DNA from: a virus
Strand: one strand, 5' to 3'
Virus record (IMG/VR): IMGVR_UViG_3300050821_013777
Location: 1-64,000 of that record
DNA length: 64,000 bases
The notes below the pieces were generated by a model. It had not been told where the DNA came from and did not search any database. It worked only from the letters and a program-made list of their open reading frames with translations. Positions 62,082 through 64,000 of this stretch are shown piece by piece. The translations under genes and the position numbers were made by a program. Positions within the stretch are counted from its first letter, which is position 1. Each line of letters opens with the position of its first letter.

Positions 62082-62566
62082 GGAAGAAGCCCAAGCCGCC
62101 CCACCCAAAGCGACCGTGCGAGGTCTGCGGTCGACACATTGCCAACGTGATGAAGGAGAAGCATCGTGCGAGCCAGCTGTGCGGCGCGTACGCGCGAACA
62201 CAGAAGCTACGCCAAGCCGGCTACATCCGGTGCAAAAGCTCAGCACGGCCCATCGAGTGTGCCGGCGTTGACGTGGTCCGAGACCTGACGGTGTACACGT
62301 CTCCAGGCACAGTTGTTCGCGGGGATCCTCAGTTTCATGTCATCAAGGTCCCGTGGGCTCCGTGCTGGGCGGTACTCGTCGCCGAGGCGTGCGGGCGGCT
62401 GCCGCACCAGGAGTACAAGCGGAACCAGCTCCGTCGGAAGCTGCTAATGAGCGCCGCGTACGACGAGCCGTGGCGGCAGACGCTCGAAGCGATCTACAAG
62501 CTCGACGGTGATCAGAAGGCCATCGACGACATGGTGCACGCTGCTGTCAAGGCGTTGCCAAAGTGA
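62078..62566 (+). CDS. zinc-motif protein, unknown
   Basis: 162 residues, GTG start. CEVCGRHIANVMKEKHRA, a probable C2H-type finger, then an alpha/beta domain and a helical end. Operon member after the methylase. Confidence 0.5.
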   Translation: MRKKPKPPHPKRPCEVCGRHIANVMKEKHRASQLCGAYARTQKLRQAGYIRCKSSARPIECAGVDVVRDLTVYTSPGTVVRGDPQFHVIKVPWAPCWAVLVAEACGRLPHQEYKRNQLRRKLLMSAAYDEPWRQTLEAIYKLDGDQKAIDDMVHAAVKALPK

Positions 62567-62931
62567 CTCTGCGTCCTGGCGCCTCGGAAGTCTTTCGAAT
62601 CATCACGCCGTGCGAGCTGGCCGATGGCAAGAGGCACGTGGTGTCGCTGCGGCTTAGAGCAGACAACCGAGTCACGTTCGAGGGCACCTGCGACTGGCGA
62701 ACAGCCCAGGCTGTCGAGAAGCTCGGCGACCTCCTCACGTGCCGCCGGATGATCGAGGCGCTGAAGGTCAGCATCCGCGGCACAGCACGGGGTCTCGCAA
62801 TAGAGAGGTGCGGCTCGTGCAACATGCTGGTCATTGCGTTCGGCGATGGCCGCTGCCCTGACTGTGCTAGGCGCGGCCTGCACGACGTGCCGTTATGGTC
62901 GCGCATCCTACGCGACGGGCGCGTTCCCTAA
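62563..62931 (+). CDS. zinc-ribbon protein, unknown
   Basis: 122 residues. Beta-rich N-terminus (RHVVSLRLRADNRVTFEG), then a ribbon CGSCNMLVIAFGDGRCPDCA. Its end is convergent with 62928. Confidence 0.5.
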   Translation: MTLRPGASEVFRIITPCELADGKRHVVSLRLRADNRVTFEGTCDWRTAQAVEKLGDLLTCRRMIEALKVSIRGTARGLAIERCGSCNMLVIAFGDGRCPDCARRGLHDVPLWSRILRDGRVP

Positions 62932-63782
62932 CCGAAGGCTGGGTGGTTGGTGGGCAGCGTCGACGGGGTCTCGGGCTCCTCCGACTTCGGGGGCGCTGGT
63001 TGCGGCAGGTCATCGACGTAACCTTCCGGCCGCGGACCCGCACCCCACGGCATCGGCGGCGAGGAGGCTTCGGAGCGGTACTTCGGCGCCGCCAGCCGAC
63101 GTGAGAGTCGCGAGTCGGGGCGGGCGCGCTTCTTCTCGGCAGCCACCCTCCCGCGCTCCCCGCCGTGCTCGACGTGAAGGTTGCGGTCGGCGAACACGTC
63201 TGTCTCGTTGCCAGCGGCGTCGCGCACGGCCATGTAGCCGCCGTCGGTCATGGTGAACGGCGCCGTGAGCTTCCCCATCCGATCGAAGGGGGCCTGGCCG
63301 TTCGGGTCAAAGTAGCTCGGGAGCACGTAGTTCGAGACCGGAATCTGTCGCGTCTCGGTGCCGACCGTCGCATCCTGCAGATAGTGATCGCCCTCCACCG
63401 GGTCACAGCTCTCGAAGGCGACTTCGCGACCGTCGGGCATTGGCTTCCACACGGAGCAGTCCGGGTCGAGGCTCTCCTCACAGCACTCGTGCGGTCCCGA
63501 CTCGGCATTGTTCTCCGCCAGGACGCGCGCGAAGATGAGCCCCAGCTCGTCGGTGTGGTAGCCGAGCGCATCTGCCACGTCGATCACGTCCTGAACGGTC
63601 ATGACCCGGATCTCGCCGTTCGCGACTTCGTCATCCGGGATCGTGTCGTAGAGGACCACTGGCACGTAGGGGATGTCGTATGCCTTGCAGAACTCCTCGG
63701 ACTGGCGATCCCACGCCTCGACGAGAAACGCCTGCGTGACGGGGTCGATGGTGGTGGTCTGGAAGACGACGCCGATCTGCAT
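62928..63782 (-). CDS. unknown 284-residue protein
   Basis: Acidic alpha/beta first 110 residues (IGVVFQTTTIDPVTQAFLVE), a Cys-containing centre (CCEESLDPDCSVW), a basic stretch and a Pro-rich C-terminus. No family recognised. Start overlaps the stop of the upstream lipoprotein gene (TGATG). Confidence 0.55.
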   Translation of the reverse strand: MQIGVVFQTTTIDPVTQAFLVEAWDRQSEEFCKAYDIPYVPVVLYDTIPDDEVANGEIRVMTVQDVIDVADALGYHTDELGLIFARVLAENNAESGPHECCEESLDPDCSVWKPMPDGREVAFESCDPVEGDHYLQDATVGTETRQIPVSNYVLPSYFDPNGQAPFDRMGKLTAPFTMTDGGYMAVRDAAGNETDVFADRNLHVEHGGERGRVAAEKKRARPDSRLSRRLAAPKYRSEASSPPMPWGAGPRPEGYVDDLPQPAPPKSEEPETPSTLPTNHPAFG

Positions 63783-63955
63783 CACTGCGCGCCCCCATCG
63801 TGTGGTTTCTTGCTGTCGGTCGGCGGCGGGTAGCACCCCTGCCCGTTTGGGTCCTGCGAGCAGCTCGGGCCAGGCGGTGTGCTGGTCGTGGCGTAGCAGC
63901 CGCACAGCGCGCTCAGGAGTAGCACCGCGCCGATGATGTTCGAGAGCGTGCGCAT
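63782..63955 (-). CDS. small lipoprotein
   Basis: 57 residues read directly from ATG 63955. Signal peptide IIGAVLLLSALCGC with lipid-accepting Cys at about 20, then a short Pro/Ser/Thr tail with two more Cys. Could be an outer-membrane spanin (o-spanin) or exclusion lipoprotein. The 45 bases to the window end hold nothing I can assign. Confidence 0.55.
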   Translation of the reverse strand: MRTLSNIIGAVLLLSALCGCYATTSTPPGPSCSQDPNGQGCYPPPTDSKKPHDGGAQ

Positions 63956-64000
63956 CACGCTCTAGTTCGCCGCGTGGGCCGTCAAGTATGCGTTGCCGTG

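Noticed and set aside
1-64000. tRNA genes, rRNA genes and CRISPR arrays
   Set aside because: No cloverleaf with a GTTCRA T-arm, no rRNA segments and no spaced direct repeats were found by eye. A GGTTCGAA at about 34401 is within the group I intron.

Overview
The window looks like part of a large, high-GC bacteriophage (or phage-plasmid) genome. It holds about 140 mostly small genes packed into long runs of ATGA/GTGA overlaps, with no tRNA or rRNA genes, and it contains virion, lysis, recombinase and DNA-modification genes. The host is not stated in the sequence. Sigma70-type promoters, very high GC and a myxobacterial-style Gly/Asp/Ala-rich lipoprotein (15295-15783) make a Myxococcota/Polyangia host my best guess. 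The window opens inside an operon, and no DNA polymerase, terminase, portal or tail gene is recognisable, so it is probably incomplete.

Layout. 1-773: end of a rightward operon. 770-10972: leftward accessory operons with a TopoVI-A/Mini-A-like TOPRIM protein, a MoxR AAA+ ATPase paired with a metallopeptidase-VWA protein, three SWIM-like zinc proteins and many small proteins sharing a C-terminal tail. 11239-15783: rightward unknown proteins and a lipoprotein. 15972-24814: glycosylation region with a WlbA-type dehydrogenase, four glycosyltransferases, an SMR-type small transporter and a SET-domain protein. 22983-40179: structural region, dominated by many small proteins with one transmembrane helix near the C-terminus, two candidate capsid proteins (33529 and 36131), a transglutaminase-like protein interrupted by a mini-intein, a lytic transglycosylase, a group I intron and a LAGLIDADG endonuclease. 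41588-48570: leftward array of about a dozen small EGxxW paralogs, then an ADP-ribosyltransferase-like protein. 48687-56643: rightward operon of small zinc/nucleic-acid-type proteins, with a tyrosine recombinase and a ParB-like protein. 56662-58396: lysis genes (GH25 lysozyme, holin-like protein). 59034-62931: WlbE-type aminotransferase, WlbB-type acetyltransferase, an HNH-AP2 homing endonuclease and a D12 adenine methylase. 62928-63955: leftward genes ending in a small lipoprotein.

How it may work together. WlbA, WlbE and WlbB are successive enzymes for a 2,3-diacetamido uronic acid nucleotide sugar, which the phage glycosyltransferases could attach to a virion or cell-surface target. The series of membrane-anchored structural proteins, two small capsid candidates and a membrane-anchored transglycosylase, with no tail genes seen, suggests a tailless, internal-membrane virion. 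That is an inference, because the packaging enzyme is not in view. First genes of operons are often preceded by a -35/-10 promoter placed so that transcription would start at the start codon, implying leaderless mRNAs. Two homologous sRNA/attenuator elements and a third sRNA candidate lie between operons.

The strongest undescribed signal is a shared C-terminal peptide, roughly hydrophobic-x-AAx(K/R)LxxS, on about 23 otherwise different small proteins. Fifteen of these also belong to, or resemble, one (D)EGxxWxRG family.
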